From an uncultured Bacteroidota bacterium (lineage in GTDB: Bacteria; Bacteroidota; Bacteroidia; Chitinophagales; LD1), in assembly GCA_903889265.1 (NCBI GenBank), contig CAISWS010000059.1, forward strand, positions 1 to 45,181: a stretch of 45,181 bases of DNA. Reading direction: 5' to 3'. Shown here piece after piece: positions 8,936 to 17,328 of this stretch. The position numbers were made by a program, and so were the translations under genes. The notes below the pieces were generated by a model, which ran no database searches, was not told the DNA's origin, and saw only the letters and a program-made list of their open reading frames with translations. Each line of letters opens with the position of its first letter. Position 1 is the first letter of the stretch.

Positions 8936-9036
8936 AAACCCTGCCTTGCTTTTTTAAAATATCCTCCCTACTACATAATAATATATATAGCACTATATAT
9001 CAGTTTGAGATATCTTGATAAGCAACGGCGGGGTTT
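8936..9036. repeat. Imperfect inverted repeat with AT-rich loop
   Basis: AAACCCTGCCTTGCTT (8936-8951) pairs with 9020-9036 with one mismatch and one bulged base. The loop is AT-rich with TATATA runs, the same plan as the perfect palindrome at 7973-8043. It lies between copies B and C of the GACTCC repeats. Confidence 0.65.
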
Positions 9037-9137
9037 ACAGATGGTAACTCAATTACCGGGGTTAACCTCCATAACATCAGTTTACACTATTTGCGGCATG
9101 CAGGGGGATATTTATGTTTGAGAAGATAAGAATATGC

Positions 9138-9176
9138 ATGTTAAACGGTCTATGCGGAGTCACCATTTTTTCCAAA
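9138..9176 (-). repeat. GACTCC-family repeat, copy C: right terminal inverted repeat of the MITE-like unit
   Basis: On the minus strand it reads TTTGGA, five bases, TGGTGACTCCG, eight bases, GTTTAACAT, mirroring copy B. The B-C unit is 343 bp. No target-site duplication is evident at its edges. Confidence 0.8.
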
Positions 9177-9315
9177 GATTACAATTCGATTCGATTAACG
9201 GGAAAGGCTTGGGGAACCCGGTTGGATTTGAGCATTAAATCCGGTTACAAAGTTAAGAAACCGGCAGCAGTTTTCAAAGAAAAACAGATGATATTTTTGC
9301 GTTATTGATTAGGTA

Positions 9316-9337
9316 TTTGAACGGCGCGATGGGAGTC
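9316..9337 (-). repeat. GACTCC-family repeat, copy D
   Basis: On the minus strand it reads GTGACTCCC, eight bases, GTTCAAA (GTGA lies just outside the coordinates). It keeps the eight-base spacing but has diverged at two positions. Same orientation as copy C. Confidence 0.6.
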
Positions 9338-9393
9338 ACTAAAAAGCAATTGGCCGGGCATTTTGGGAGGGGAAATACTGTGGGGGGGAAAAG

Positions 9394-9447
9394 AAAAACC
9401 TTCCAGCCCTGGTTAAGCTTTAAGCTTTTACAGGCCTGAAAGGTTTT
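9394..9447 (-). terminator. Intrinsic terminator after the M16 peptidase gene
   Basis: AAAAACCTTCCAGCCCTG (9394-9411) pairs imperfectly with CAGGCCTGAAAGGTTTT (9431-9447). On the minus strand it ends in a T-rich run (TTTTTCTTTT), 17 nt past the stop codon of the upstream gene. Confidence 0.75.
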
Positions 9448-9463
9448 CGGGAGTTTTAATTAT

Positions 9464-12211
9464 CTATTTTTTCTTCCCCTCAAAATCCCCCGCCTGCACG
9501 TAAGTTATCTTTTCAGGTTTAAGCCATTTGCGGATGGTGCTGTTTACTTCAGCCAGCGAAACGCTGCTTATTTTATCGTCAACCTGACCGCTGAAGGCCA
9601 TGGTTCTACCTATAAACAGGTTGCCAGCTAAACGGAAGGCAAGGCCAGCATCGTTGGCGCGGCCTACTTTACGTTCCTGCAGGTAACCGGCGCGGGCATC
9701 TTTTATTTCGTCTTCGGTAAAGCCTTTGTCCAGTAGTCTTGCTATCTCTTCTTTATAGGCTGCAACCAGTTTATCGCCGTTAACAGGATTATAAATGGCG
9801 TAAGAGCCAAAGTTGCCCACTTTATCCTGGTTATCGGCTGATATCCAGGAGCCTACTCCATAGCTAATTCCTTCTTTTTGGCGGATACGTTCAGCCAGCC
9901 GCGAGTTCAGGAAACCTCCTCCCAGCATAAAGTTGCCCAATAACAAAGCAGGGTAATCAGGGTCATCATCGCGCATTTGAATATTATAACCGGCCATTAA
10001 ATTGGCGTTGGCCTTATCAGGAGTATTTATTTTTTCGTCCTTCGCTGCTACGTCAAAATACTGGCTTTCGGCGCGCTCATATTTTACCGGCGAATCCCAG
10101 TTTTGCAGCATATTGGTTAGCTGTTTGGCAACGGCCTCCTCATCAAACTCGCCAACTACGGCAACAGTTGCGTGGGTGCTGTTATAAAAATCCTTGTAAA
10201 ACTTTTTAACCTCATCAAGCTTAACAGCTTTTACGGCTTGCGCCTGGTCAGCAAAATTAAACGAGTGCCTGAAATCATCCGGTGGGTATGGGTTCAGTAT
10301 CTGGTCGAAACGGTTGTTGGCCAATGAGCCGGGTTCAGATTTTTGCTGGTCAATCTGGTCCAGGCTTTCCTGAATTATTTTATCAAACTCGTTAGCAGGG
10401 AAGGTTGAGCGGCGCAGCAGGTCTTCAACAATTTTCAGTGTTTCCAACAGGTTGTTATGCGTGGTTTGAATGCGCACTGCCAGCTCCTGGCCATAGGAAT
10501 ATATTTGTACATCTGCTTTCAACTTATCAAAAGCATCAATGATTTGCTGAGAGTTACGTGTTGCTGTTCCTTTGGTTAACAGGTTACCGGTAATTTCGGC
10601 CACCTTCATTTTTCCGGCTAACGTTTGTTTAGATCCCAAGCGCAGTGTCATATTTACGTTCACGGCACCCCCACGGGTGGTTTTGTTCAGCAGGGCATAT
10701 TTTGCGCCACCAGGTATGGTGCCGGTTTTGGTGCGCTTGTCAATATTTGCAGGGCTTACATCAAACGTTTCGGCATCCTGTAATTTTGCTTTGACTTTAT
10801 AATCTTTAAGCACGGCACCCAAATCAGGCCTGGCAGGTATTGTTGCCCTGTCTGATTTTTCTTCCGGAATAAAAACGCCGGTGGTGCGGTTACTGGGTTT
10901 TAAATACGTTTTAATCACCCGGTTAACATCATCGGCTGTTACTTTTTCAAGCAAATCGCGGTATAAAAACCAAAGCCTCCAATCGCCCTGTGCAATGTAT
11001 TCGCTCAGTGTTAAGCCCACATATTCGCAATTGTTATAAGCCTGGTCGAAATCTTTCAGGCGCTTGTTGCGTGCGCGGTCTACCTCTGCATCAGTAACGG
11101 GGTTATATTTCAAACTATCCAATAAATTCGTGAAAGTATGTTTGGCATCGTCCAATGACTTTTCTTTTAATATATCTGCAGAAAAGCCTATCATACCCGG
11201 GTCGTGTAAAGCTTCGGCATAACCACCCACATTGCTTGCTTTTTTACTTTCAACCAAAGCCTTGTAGAGCCGGCCTGATGGTTCATTGGTCAGCACATCA
11301 GCCAGAATATCCAGTGCCGGATAATCCGGGTGTGCCCCGTTGCAAATGTGGTAACCGCAGGCAACCACCTGCACATCGCCGGTTCTTCTTAACTCGCAGT
11401 AACGTTCGCCATCTTGTGTAGGTTCAACGGTATAAGGTTCCTGTAGTTTTCTTTGGGGTGCAGGTATTTTTCCGAAGTATTCATTTACCAGGGCCAGTGT
11501 TTTTACCTCGTCAATTTTGCCGGTAACCAGTAATACAGCATTGTCCGGTTGGTAATATTTATGGTAGAATGCCTGCAGGTTTTCAATAGGCACCATTTCA
11601 ATATCTTCTTTAGAACCTATAACCGCTTTACCATAATTGTGCCACAGGTAAGCGGTGCTTTTTATCCGCTCGTTTAATATAGTGGAAGGATAATTCTCAT
11701 TCATTTCAAACTCATTGCGCACCACGCTGAATTCCGACTCCAGGTCTTTTTTAGCAACAAAGGAATTTATCATCCGGTCACTTTCCAGGTCGAGCGCCCA
11801 TTTCAGGTTGTCGTCGGTAGCCGAGAAGGTTTCAAAATAATTAGTACGGTCGTACCAGGTGCTGCCGTTGGGGCTGGCTCCGTGTGCGGTTAACTCCTGC
11901 GGTACATTCGGGTGCTTGGTTGAACCTTTAAACAGCATGTGTTCCAGTAAGTGTGCCATACCGGTTTCGCCATAACCCTCCAGGCGCGAACCTACGGTAT
12001 AAGTAATGTTTACTGTAATGGTTGGCTTTGATTGGTCAGGGAAAAGCAGCACATGCAGGCCATTGGCTAATTTGTATTCAGTAATGCCTTCAACGCTTGT
12101 TACCTTAACGGGGTCAGTTAAAGGGGATTTAGACTGTTGAGCCCGTAACGACAAGGCAGCGAAAATAAAAAGGATAAAAATTTTTGCGCAGAGTTGAGTA
12201 TGCTTTTGCAT
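9464..12211 (-). CDS. M16 family zinc metallopeptidase, two-module fusion, exported
   Basis: A 915-residue protein with a Sec signal (FILFIFAALSLRAQQ). The N-terminal M16 module has the inverted zinc motif HLLEH (His87, Glu90, His91) in MAHLLEHMLFKGS, with the downstream Glu in a VVRNEFEMNEN-type segment. The C-terminal module, from about residue 490, has the M16 fold pattern, but the matching place reads AEITGNLLTKGT, so it has lost the metal ligands. It carries the typical R/Y element GGFLNSRLAERIRQKEGISYG. This active-plus-inactive arrangement is normal for periplasmic pitrilysin-like peptidases, which degrade short or unfolded peptides. A weak promoter-like TAAGTTCG lies upstream on the minus strand (12283-12276). 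Monocistronic by context. Confidence 0.93.
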   Translation of the reverse strand: MQKHTQLCAKIFILFIFAALSLRAQQSKSPLTDPVKVTSVEGITEYKLANGLHVLLFPDQSKPTITVNITYTVGSRLEGYGETGMAHLLEHMLFKGSTKHPNVPQELTAHGASPNGSTWYDRTNYFETFSATDDNLKWALDLESDRMINSFVAKKDLESEFSVVRNEFEMNENYPSTILNERIKSTAYLWHNYGKAVIGSKEDIEMVPIENLQAFYHKYYQPDNAVLLVTGKIDEVKTLALVNEYFGKIPAPQRKLQEPYTVEPTQDGERYCELRRTGDVQVVACGYHICNGAHPDYPALDILADVLTNEPSGRLYKALVESKKASNVGGYAEALHDPGMIGFSADILKEKSLDDAKHTFTNLLDSLKYNPVTDAEVDRARNKRLKDFDQAYNNCEYVGLTLSEYIAQGDWRLWFLYRDLLEKVTADDVNRVIKTYLKPSNRTTGVFIPEEKSDRATIPARPDLGAVLKDYKVKAKLQDAETFDVSPANIDKRTKTGTIPGGAKYALLNKTTRGGAVNVNMTLRLGSKQTLAGKMKVAEITGNLLTKGTATRNSQQIIDAFDKLKADVQIYSYGQELAVRIQTTHNNLLETLKIVEDLLRRSTFPANEFDKIIQESLDQIDQQKSEPGSLANNRFDQILNPYPPDDFRHSFNFADQAQAVKAVKLDEVKKFYKDFYNSTHATVAVVGEFDEEAVAKQLTNMLQNWDSPVKYERAESQYFDVAAKDEKINTPDKANANLMAGYNIQMRDDDPDYPALLLGNFMLGGGFLNSRLAERIRQKEGISYGVGSWISADNQDKVGNFGSYAIYNPVNGDKLVAAYKEEIARLLDKGFTEDEIKDARAGYLQERKVGRANDAGLAFRLAGNLFIGRTMAFSGQVDDKISSVSLAEVNSTIRKWLKPEKITYVQAGDFEGKKK

Positions 12212-12343
12212 AGAGCAGGGTTTATGATTAAAAACGAATGCGGTTTAGAAAAAGAAGCCGATTACAGAAAAGGTGCGAACTTAAATATATGGCAATAAAC
12301 GCAAGTTATGATAAAATATTTGAAATGTGTGTTTAAACACATT

Positions 12344-12910
12344 TTAAGGATTTGGAGTATTGGGGTCGATACCCATAAACAGGGAGGCTACAATTATTAA
12401 CCAGAAACCTGCACCAAGTAGTAACAGCAAAATCTGGCGGTCGTTTAGCTTGTCATCCACATAACCGTTTTTACTTCCGGTAAAATAGAAGTTAAGTTCG
12501 CGCACCGGAAAAAGGAACGGAATAAACCCCAGGATACTGAACCAATAGTATGGGGCCGGAAGTCTTGCAATTATATTTACGCCAATAACACTGGCCCAAA
12601 CGGCTATGGAGTTATAACTAACATCCGGTTCGTATTCCAGGCAGTATCTTTTTATCTTTTCAAATAACTCAATGCCGAAGAAAAGGAAAAGCACTGCGCG
12701 GGGGCCGGGCCAAATGTCTTCTCCTTCAACTTCTTTAAAGTATTTCCAAACCTTATACTGCCACCAGATGGCGTAAATACCTATCGTAGCTAACCACAAG
12801 AGGGTAAAATGATAAGGATTAATAACAATAGGTTCTGGTTGGTATGAGCCTGGTACAGGTGGGTTGTTTTCTTCTTCGGGGTTTTCAAATTCAGGCATAT
12901 CAGGCTCCAT
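12344..12910 (-). CDS. Four-helix membrane protein, unknown (DUF4234-like)
   Basis: A 188-residue protein. Its N-terminus (about 30 residues) is rich in Glu, Pro and Asn and probably cytoplasmic. Four hydrophobic segments follow, the first with LLWLATIGIYAIWWQYKVWK, a pattern reminiscent of DUF4234-type membrane proteins. The loop ELFEKIKRYCLEYEPDV is amphipathic. There is no catalytic motif. The start could be the ATG at 12910 or the one at 12898. It sits alone between the M16 gene (same strand, 132 nt downstream) and a divergent acetyltransferase gene. The family match is tentative. Confidence 0.6.
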   Translation of the reverse strand: MEPDMPEFENPEEENNPPVPGSYQPEPIVINPYHFTLLWLATIGIYAIWWQYKVWKYFKEVEGEDIWPGPRAVLFLFFGIELFEKIKRYCLEYEPDVSYNSIAVWASVIGVNIIARLPAPYYWFSILGFIPFLFPVRELNFYFTGSKNGYVDDKLNDRQILLLLLGAGFWLIIVASLFMGIDPNTPNP

Positions 12911-13009
12911 GGGGCGAAAATATAGAAATGTTGGACATTGGTAAGTTGGTAAGTGATAACTATTTACTTTTAACCCTCTTTAATTAAAATTACCAAAGGA
13001 AAACAGAAA

Positions 13010-13609
13010 ATGGACTTTAATATTCGCCTTGCTGAAGAGGCAGACTATGCCGGTATGCTGTTGGTTTATAAACCTAATGTGCTCAATACGGCTATAACCT
13101 TTGAATATGAAGTGCCGTCACAGGAGGAGTATTCAAAACGGATAGCGAACATTGTTACACATTATCCCTGCTTCGTTTGTGAGCAGAAAGGGGTGATTGC
13201 CGGTTTTGCTTATGCCGGGCTTTTTAGGGTTAAAGACGCCTATCAATGGTCTGCGGAGACCACCATTTATGTATCGGAAAATTTTCAGAGGAAAGGAATT
13301 GCGAGGGTTTTGTATGATGCACTATTAGCTACGCTTGAACTTCAGGGTTTCGTAAATGTATATGCGGCCGTTACTTTGCCCAACCCACCCAGTGAGAAGC
13401 TACACACCTTTATGGGCTTTGCCGAAATAGGCCTTTTTGAAAAAGTAGGCTTTAAGCATGGCAAATGGCACGACCTGAAATGGTATGAAATGTATTTGGT
13501 GGAGCATCCTAAAAATCCGATACCACCAGCTTCTATCAATGACGTAAAAGAAATAAAGGGATTTTGGGAAATTATTGACAGGGCCAATAAAGCGTTAAAT
13601 CGCGGATAG
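13010..13609 (+). CDS. GNAT N-acetyltransferase, phosphinothricin/methionine-sulfone type
   Basis: A 199-residue single-domain GNAT protein. Residues 1-165 follow the Pat/Bar/MnaT pattern: an N-terminal IRLAEEADYAGML, the substrate-loop segment NTAITFEYEVPS, core strands around VIAGFAYAGLFR and WSAETTIYVS, and the acetyl-CoA loop QRKGIARVLYDALL. It ends with the family's KVGFKHGKWHDLKWYE signature. Members acetylate the amino group of phosphinothricin, methionine sulfoximine or related small molecules; the true substrate here is unknown. An AAAGGA lies ten bases before the ATG. The last 30 residues, after the domain, are an unassigned extension. Convergent with the phosphoesterase gene. Confidence 0.85.
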   Translation: MDFNIRLAEEADYAGMLLVYKPNVLNTAITFEYEVPSQEEYSKRIANIVTHYPCFVCEQKGVIAGFAYAGLFRVKDAYQWSAETTIYVSENFQRKGIARVLYDALLATLELQGFVNVYAAVTLPNPPSEKLHTFMGFAEIGLFEKVGFKHGKWHDLKWYEMYLVEHPKNPIPPASINDVKEIKGFWEIIDRANKALNRG

Positions 13610-13653
13610 TAAAGAAGTAAGTTTGTATTTGTCTAAATGCTTAATACTAAATA

Positions 13654-14610
13654 CTATTTATTCACCACATTCACATCTAAGGGATATTGGGGCTGCTCAA
13701 CAGCATAATATTCAAATATGGCCTTATGTTTGGTTACAGTAACTTTAATAGCCCCGAAGTGAACGTTATCGCAAAGCCAGTCGTATTTATCTTTCTCTAA
13801 GGGATGCTCGTTGCAGGGATAGTGCTCATTACTGCCACTGCTTCCACAGATTAAATACAAGGGAGCGTTTGAACCCTTAACGGTGGCTTTGGCATAAAAA
13901 TGCTCATGCCCGGTTAATACGGCATCCACACCCCATTCTTTAAACGGCCAGCGCATATCTTTTGAACTTCCGTGCTCGCCTGACGAATAAGGCGGGTGGT
14001 GGAAGTAAACAATCTTAAAGGTTTTGGTGTCTTTCTGCAAAGCATCTTTCAGCCATGATGAAACTTTCGAATCGCAACAGGTCATTTTAGCATCGGTTCC
14101 GGTATTCAGGCTGTAAAAATGAACAGGGCCCCAGGTAAAATCGTAATTGGTTTCATCACCGGGCAGGGTAAAATAATCGAGGTAAGGTTTAAGCGGTGGA
14201 ATAGAATAGTTATCGTGATTACCGGGTGCGGGAAAAAAACGGTTTTGTTTTTGTTGTTCAGCTTTACCGTGGCATTGCCAATCGGGTTTGGCATCGGGGT
14301 TATAAATATAATCGCCGTAATATTTTCCGATGTTGGTTTTGATGGTTGCGGCGCTGCCGGTGGAATAATTGTTATCACCCACCGTAATGATAAAATCAGG
14401 GCTCCACGATTTTACCATTTTGGCTACGGAATCTTCCTGTTTGGTATCGCGGCCATAATCGCCAATTACGGCAAAGGTTATAGAGTCGGCCTGCACATTT
14501 ACTGGTGCACCTGCAGACTTAGCATCGCCAGCGGCTGGTATTTTGGTTGCCGCTACGGCAACAACCAACATTGCGCAAATAATGAGGGACGAAAGTATAT
14601 ATCTAAGCAT
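13654..14610 (-). CDS. Secreted calcineurin-like metallophosphoesterase (purple acid phosphatase type)
   Basis: A 318-residue protein with a signal peptide (MLRYILSSLIICAMLVVAVA). The five metallophosphoesterase motifs are in order: IGDYGRD, VGDNNYS, APGNHDNY, FHHPPYSSGEHG and LTGHEHFYA. The Tyr in the first motif and the GHEH form fit the purple acid phosphatase/PhoD-like branch with a binuclear metal site. A phosphomonoesterase or phosphodiesterase acting in the periplasm is expected; the substrate is unknown. The ATG at 14610 starts the signal sequence. A minus-strand TACATTCG (14634-14627) could be a -7 box. Divergent from the SRPBCC gene. Confidence 0.88.
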   Translation of the reverse strand: MLRYILSSLIICAMLVVAVAATKIPAAGDAKSAGAPVNVQADSITFAVIGDYGRDTKQEDSVAKMVKSWSPDFIITVGDNNYSTGSAATIKTNIGKYYGDYIYNPDAKPDWQCHGKAEQQKQNRFFPAPGNHDNYSIPPLKPYLDYFTLPGDETNYDFTWGPVHFYSLNTGTDAKMTCCDSKVSSWLKDALQKDTKTFKIVYFHHPPYSSGEHGSSKDMRWPFKEWGVDAVLTGHEHFYAKATVKGSNAPLYLICGSSGSNEHYPCNEHPLEKDKYDWLCDNVHFGAIKVTVTKHKAIFEYYAVEQPQYPLDVNVVNK

Positions 14611-14687
14611 AGCGAATATTATGCGGCGAATGTAGTAAGGATGTTATTAATCCAGGGTTAATTTGCGATTGGTTCACCTTAATTACA

Positions 14688-14718
14688 TTGCTTTTAGATA
14701 AAATGATTTGTAGTTTCG
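14688..14718 (+). promoter_or_regulatory. Candidate promoter for the SRPBCC-acylase operon
   Basis: TTG (14688-14690), a 20-nt spacer and TAGTTTCG (14711-14718) approximate TTTG/TAnnTTTG. The predicted transcript starts about 12 nt before the ATG at 14737. Confidence 0.4.
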
Positions 14719-14736
14719 CCATAAACCTAAACACAT

Positions 14737-15168
14737 ATGAGGCACGATCTGCTGGTATCAAAATCTGTTGACATCCATGCTTCGCCATCAAAAGTCTGGC
14801 ACGCGTTAACAACCCCCGCTATTATCAGCGAATATCTGTATGGTACCGAAACTATTACCGACTGGAAGGTGGGAAGTGAAATTATATTTCAGGGGGAATA
14901 CCAGGGGCATAAGTATAAGGACAAAGGCCGGGTAGTTGAAAATGAACCGGAACGGTTTTTAAGTTACCGGTATTGGAGTGGTTTTTCCGGCCAGGAGGAT
15001 AAACCTGAAAATTACTCGCTGGTGATGTATACTTTAACGCCCAAAGTCAATAACCAAACTACGATTACCTGGACCCAAAAAGGTTTTGCCAATGAAGAAG
15101 GTCGGCAACATTCAGAAAGTGGCATGGATGCTTTTTTGGAAAGTATTAAGAAAATAGTTGAACGCTAA
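14737..15168 (+). CDS. SRPBCC domain protein, AHSA1/CalC-type
   Basis: A 143-residue protein covering one Bet v1/START-like fold. The N-terminal VSKSVDIHASPSKVWHALTT and the following TETITDWKVGSEIIFQGEY, SYRYW and TITWTQKGF segments are typical of the AHSA1 (activator of Hsp90 ATPase homologue 1-like) subfamily. These proteins bind hydrophobic ligands or act as small chaperone-like factors; no catalytic function can be read from sequence. It is followed after 21 nt by the acylase gene, so both are probably one transcript, although no functional link is known. Confidence 0.85.
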   Translation: MRHDLLVSKSVDIHASPSKVWHALTTPAIISEYLYGTETITDWKVGSEIIFQGEYQGHKYKDKGRVVENEPERFLSYRYWSGFSGQEDKPENYSLVMYTLTPKVNNQTTITWTQKGFANEEGRQHSESGMDAFLESIKKIVER

Positions 15169-15189
15169 AGCCTGCTGAATAACGAAAAG

Positions 15190-17322
15190 ATGATTAAAAA
15201 ATGTTGCACCGGTTTATTACTCTTCCTGCTGTTTTGTGGCAATGCCCAATCTCAAAGAGAATCCTTTCCTAAAATTGACCCTCAGCAAATTACCATTGCC
15301 CGCGATAGCTTTGGTATACCCCATATTTTTGGAAAAACCGATGCCGAAGTCGCTTATGGTCTTGCCTGGGCCAATGCCGAAGATGCGTTTGAATTCGGGC
15401 AGGACCTGGTATATGCAGGCAAAGCTTACATGGGCCGTGCCGATGGAATTGAAGGGGCCAAAGGCGATTTTTTTATTCACGCCATAGCTGCAAAACAATT
15501 GGTGGAAGAACACTATGATAAAGACCTGAGTCCTGAATTTAAAAAGTACATTGACGGTTTTGGCCAGGGACTAAATGCCTATGCAGCAGCCCACCCAAAA
15601 GAGGTTAAACAAAAAGGCGCCTTTCCGGTAACGACTAAAGACCTGATTACTGCATACGTTGTAACTATGTCGCTATTAACCGGTGCGCCCGATGCGGTTG
15701 GAGCCGCGGTAGGCGGAGACTACGATACCGTTAAAAATGTTTTTCCAATAAATAAGCGCAAACCTGAGGGCTCCAACGCTTTTGCATTAAACAATACCCG
15801 AACAGTGGATGGTGAAACGTATTTGTGCATTAATCCACATATGCAAATGGAAGGGGCGCTTTCGTTTTACGAAGCGCAACTGCACAGTGACGAAGGTTTG
15901 GATATTGAAGGCCCCATGTTTCAGGGCACTAGTTCTTTAGCCATGGGTGTTAACGAAAACCTGGGATGGAGTATGACCTGGAATTTTTTCGACCGCATGG
16001 ATGTTTACAAGCTTGAAATGGTGCCCGGCAAAAAGCTGACTTACAGGTTCGACGGTCAGGAATACAAACTTGAAAAACGCCCTGTATGGTTAAAGGTAGG
16101 TTTGGGCAAGCATCATAAACTGGTATTACCGGTAAAGAAGATGACTTATTGGAGCAAATACGGCTGCACCTTAAAAAGCGATAAGTCGTATAATTTTTAT
16201 TCGTTACGGTTTCCTGCCAACACCACCATCCGCCCGGCCGAGCAACTGTACCGGATGAACAAAGCCCGCAATTACGATGAGTTCCGCGAGGCACTTCGTA
16301 TACATGCCATTACTTTATTTAATGTGATTTATGCCGATAAAGACAACAACATATTTTATTTAGAGCATGGTATGTTGCCGCAACGGCTTGATACTTCCTT
16401 TAACTGGAATGGCCTTTTACCCGGTAACACTTCAAAAAATTTGTGGACGGCACTGGTGCCCATTGACAGTATGCCGCATACCATTAACCCCGCATGTGGT
16501 TATGTATTCAACACCAATAATACTCCCTTCCATGCCACGGCTAAAGATTGCCAGCCGGCTTATACCTATCTGCCCAAACACATGGTTGATGCGCTGCCCG
16601 GCAATAATAACCGCGCAACCCGGTTTGAAGAAATGCTGGGCGAGAAACAGAAGTTTAGCTTAACCGATATAGAAAAACTGAAGTTTGATGTAACCCTATC
16701 GCGCAAGGGAGGCTTTGGGGAATCTATGGAAGGCATATTTCATCTGGACGAAACCAAATACCCGGATATTAAAGAGGCTATTCAGATTTTAAAAACCTGG
16801 AACCGGACTTCGGAAATCCATGAATACGCACCAACCCTGTTGGGCCTGGTAATAAAAAAGATATTCGATAAAAACGGTTGCGATGATAACTGCTTTGTAA
16901 GTGGTTTTAAGGTAGACGAAAGCGAATGGGTAAGCACGCTTCGCGCCGCCTGCGATTCGCTAAAATCTCATTTTGGAACGGTTAAGGTTGAGTGGGGAAC
17001 AGTGCAAAGAAACATCAGGGGAAACAAAAATCTGCCACTTCGCGGATTTCCGGATGTAATGAGCCCTTCTTACCCAAAACAAATACCAGGCACATTTACC
17101 TTTGCCCCTGAGTTTGGCGACACCTACACCATGTTTGCTTCCTTTAATAAAAAGGGGGTAACAAGTTTGGCCGCATTGCAACCACTTGGCAATTCGCTGC
17201 GTCCGGACAGCAAACACTATAACGACCAAATGGAACTTTTCAGCAAACAACAATTACGCCCTTTAAGTTTGAAAAAGGAAGATGTAATGAAAAAGGCTGA
17301 GTCTGTTTACCATCCGCTATAA
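15190..17322 (+). CDS. Penicillin acylase family Ntn-hydrolase, exported
   Basis: A 710-residue precursor with a signal peptide (CCTGLLLFLLFCGNAQSQ). The alpha-chain region has ITIARDSFGIPHIFGKTDAE and GLAWANAEDAF. Autocleavage is expected at EG|SNAFAL, leaving Ser195 as the N-terminal nucleophile of the beta-chain, with NPHMQ downstream as the supporting His/Asn region. Family members cleave amide-linked acyl chains: beta-lactams, acyl-homoserine lactones, echinocandins or aculeacin. The sequence looks closer to the acyl-lactone/aculeacin acylase branch than to penicillin G acylase, but the substrate cannot be fixed. The gene ends only six bases before the convergent DinB gene. Length and motifs are intact. 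Confidence 0.88.
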   Translation: MIKKCCTGLLLFLLFCGNAQSQRESFPKIDPQQITIARDSFGIPHIFGKTDAEVAYGLAWANAEDAFEFGQDLVYAGKAYMGRADGIEGAKGDFFIHAIAAKQLVEEHYDKDLSPEFKKYIDGFGQGLNAYAAAHPKEVKQKGAFPVTTKDLITAYVVTMSLLTGAPDAVGAAVGGDYDTVKNVFPINKRKPEGSNAFALNNTRTVDGETYLCINPHMQMEGALSFYEAQLHSDEGLDIEGPMFQGTSSLAMGVNENLGWSMTWNFFDRMDVYKLEMVPGKKLTYRFDGQEYKLEKRPVWLKVGLGKHHKLVLPVKKMTYWSKYGCTLKSDKSYNFYSLRFPANTTIRPAEQLYRMNKARNYDEFREALRIHAITLFNVIYADKDNNIFYLEHGMLPQRLDTSFNWNGLLPGNTSKNLWTALVPIDSMPHTINPACGYVFNTNNTPFHATAKDCQPAYTYLPKHMVDALPGNNNRATRFEEMLGEKQKFSLTDIEKLKFDVTLSRKGGFGESMEGIFHLDETKYPDIKEAIQILKTWNRTSEIHEYAPTLLGLVIKKIFDKNGCDDNCFVSGFKVDESEWVSTLRAACDSLKSHFGTVKVEWGTVQRNIRGNKNLPLRGFPDVMSPSYPKQIPGTFTFAPEFGDTYTMFASFNKKGVTSLAALQPLGNSLRPDSKHYNDQMELFSKQQLRPLSLKKEDVMKKAESVYHPL

Positions 17323-17328
17323 AGCCAT

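Larger units (their letters stand above)
8703..9463. other. 760-nt repeat-rich non-coding region
   Basis: No supportable gene. The two short open frames here (around 8921-9121 and 9114-9308) have no start context and no recognisable protein features. The region holds four GACTCC-N8-GTTnAA sites, an AT-loop hairpin and the M16 terminator, all listed separately. It also has a small stem CTTCGCT/AGCGAAG at 8709-8715 and 8728-8734 just after the FUSC gene, without a U-run. Confidence 0.75.

Noticed and set aside
8921..9308. Two overlapping short open frames in the repeat-rich gap
   Set aside because: They run across the hairpin and the right terminal repeat, have no ribosome-binding context, and the products look random.
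8773..9337. Integron attC sites
   Set aside because: The GTTAAC half looks like an attC core, but the R'/R'' pairing of attC is missing and no integrase or cassettes are present.
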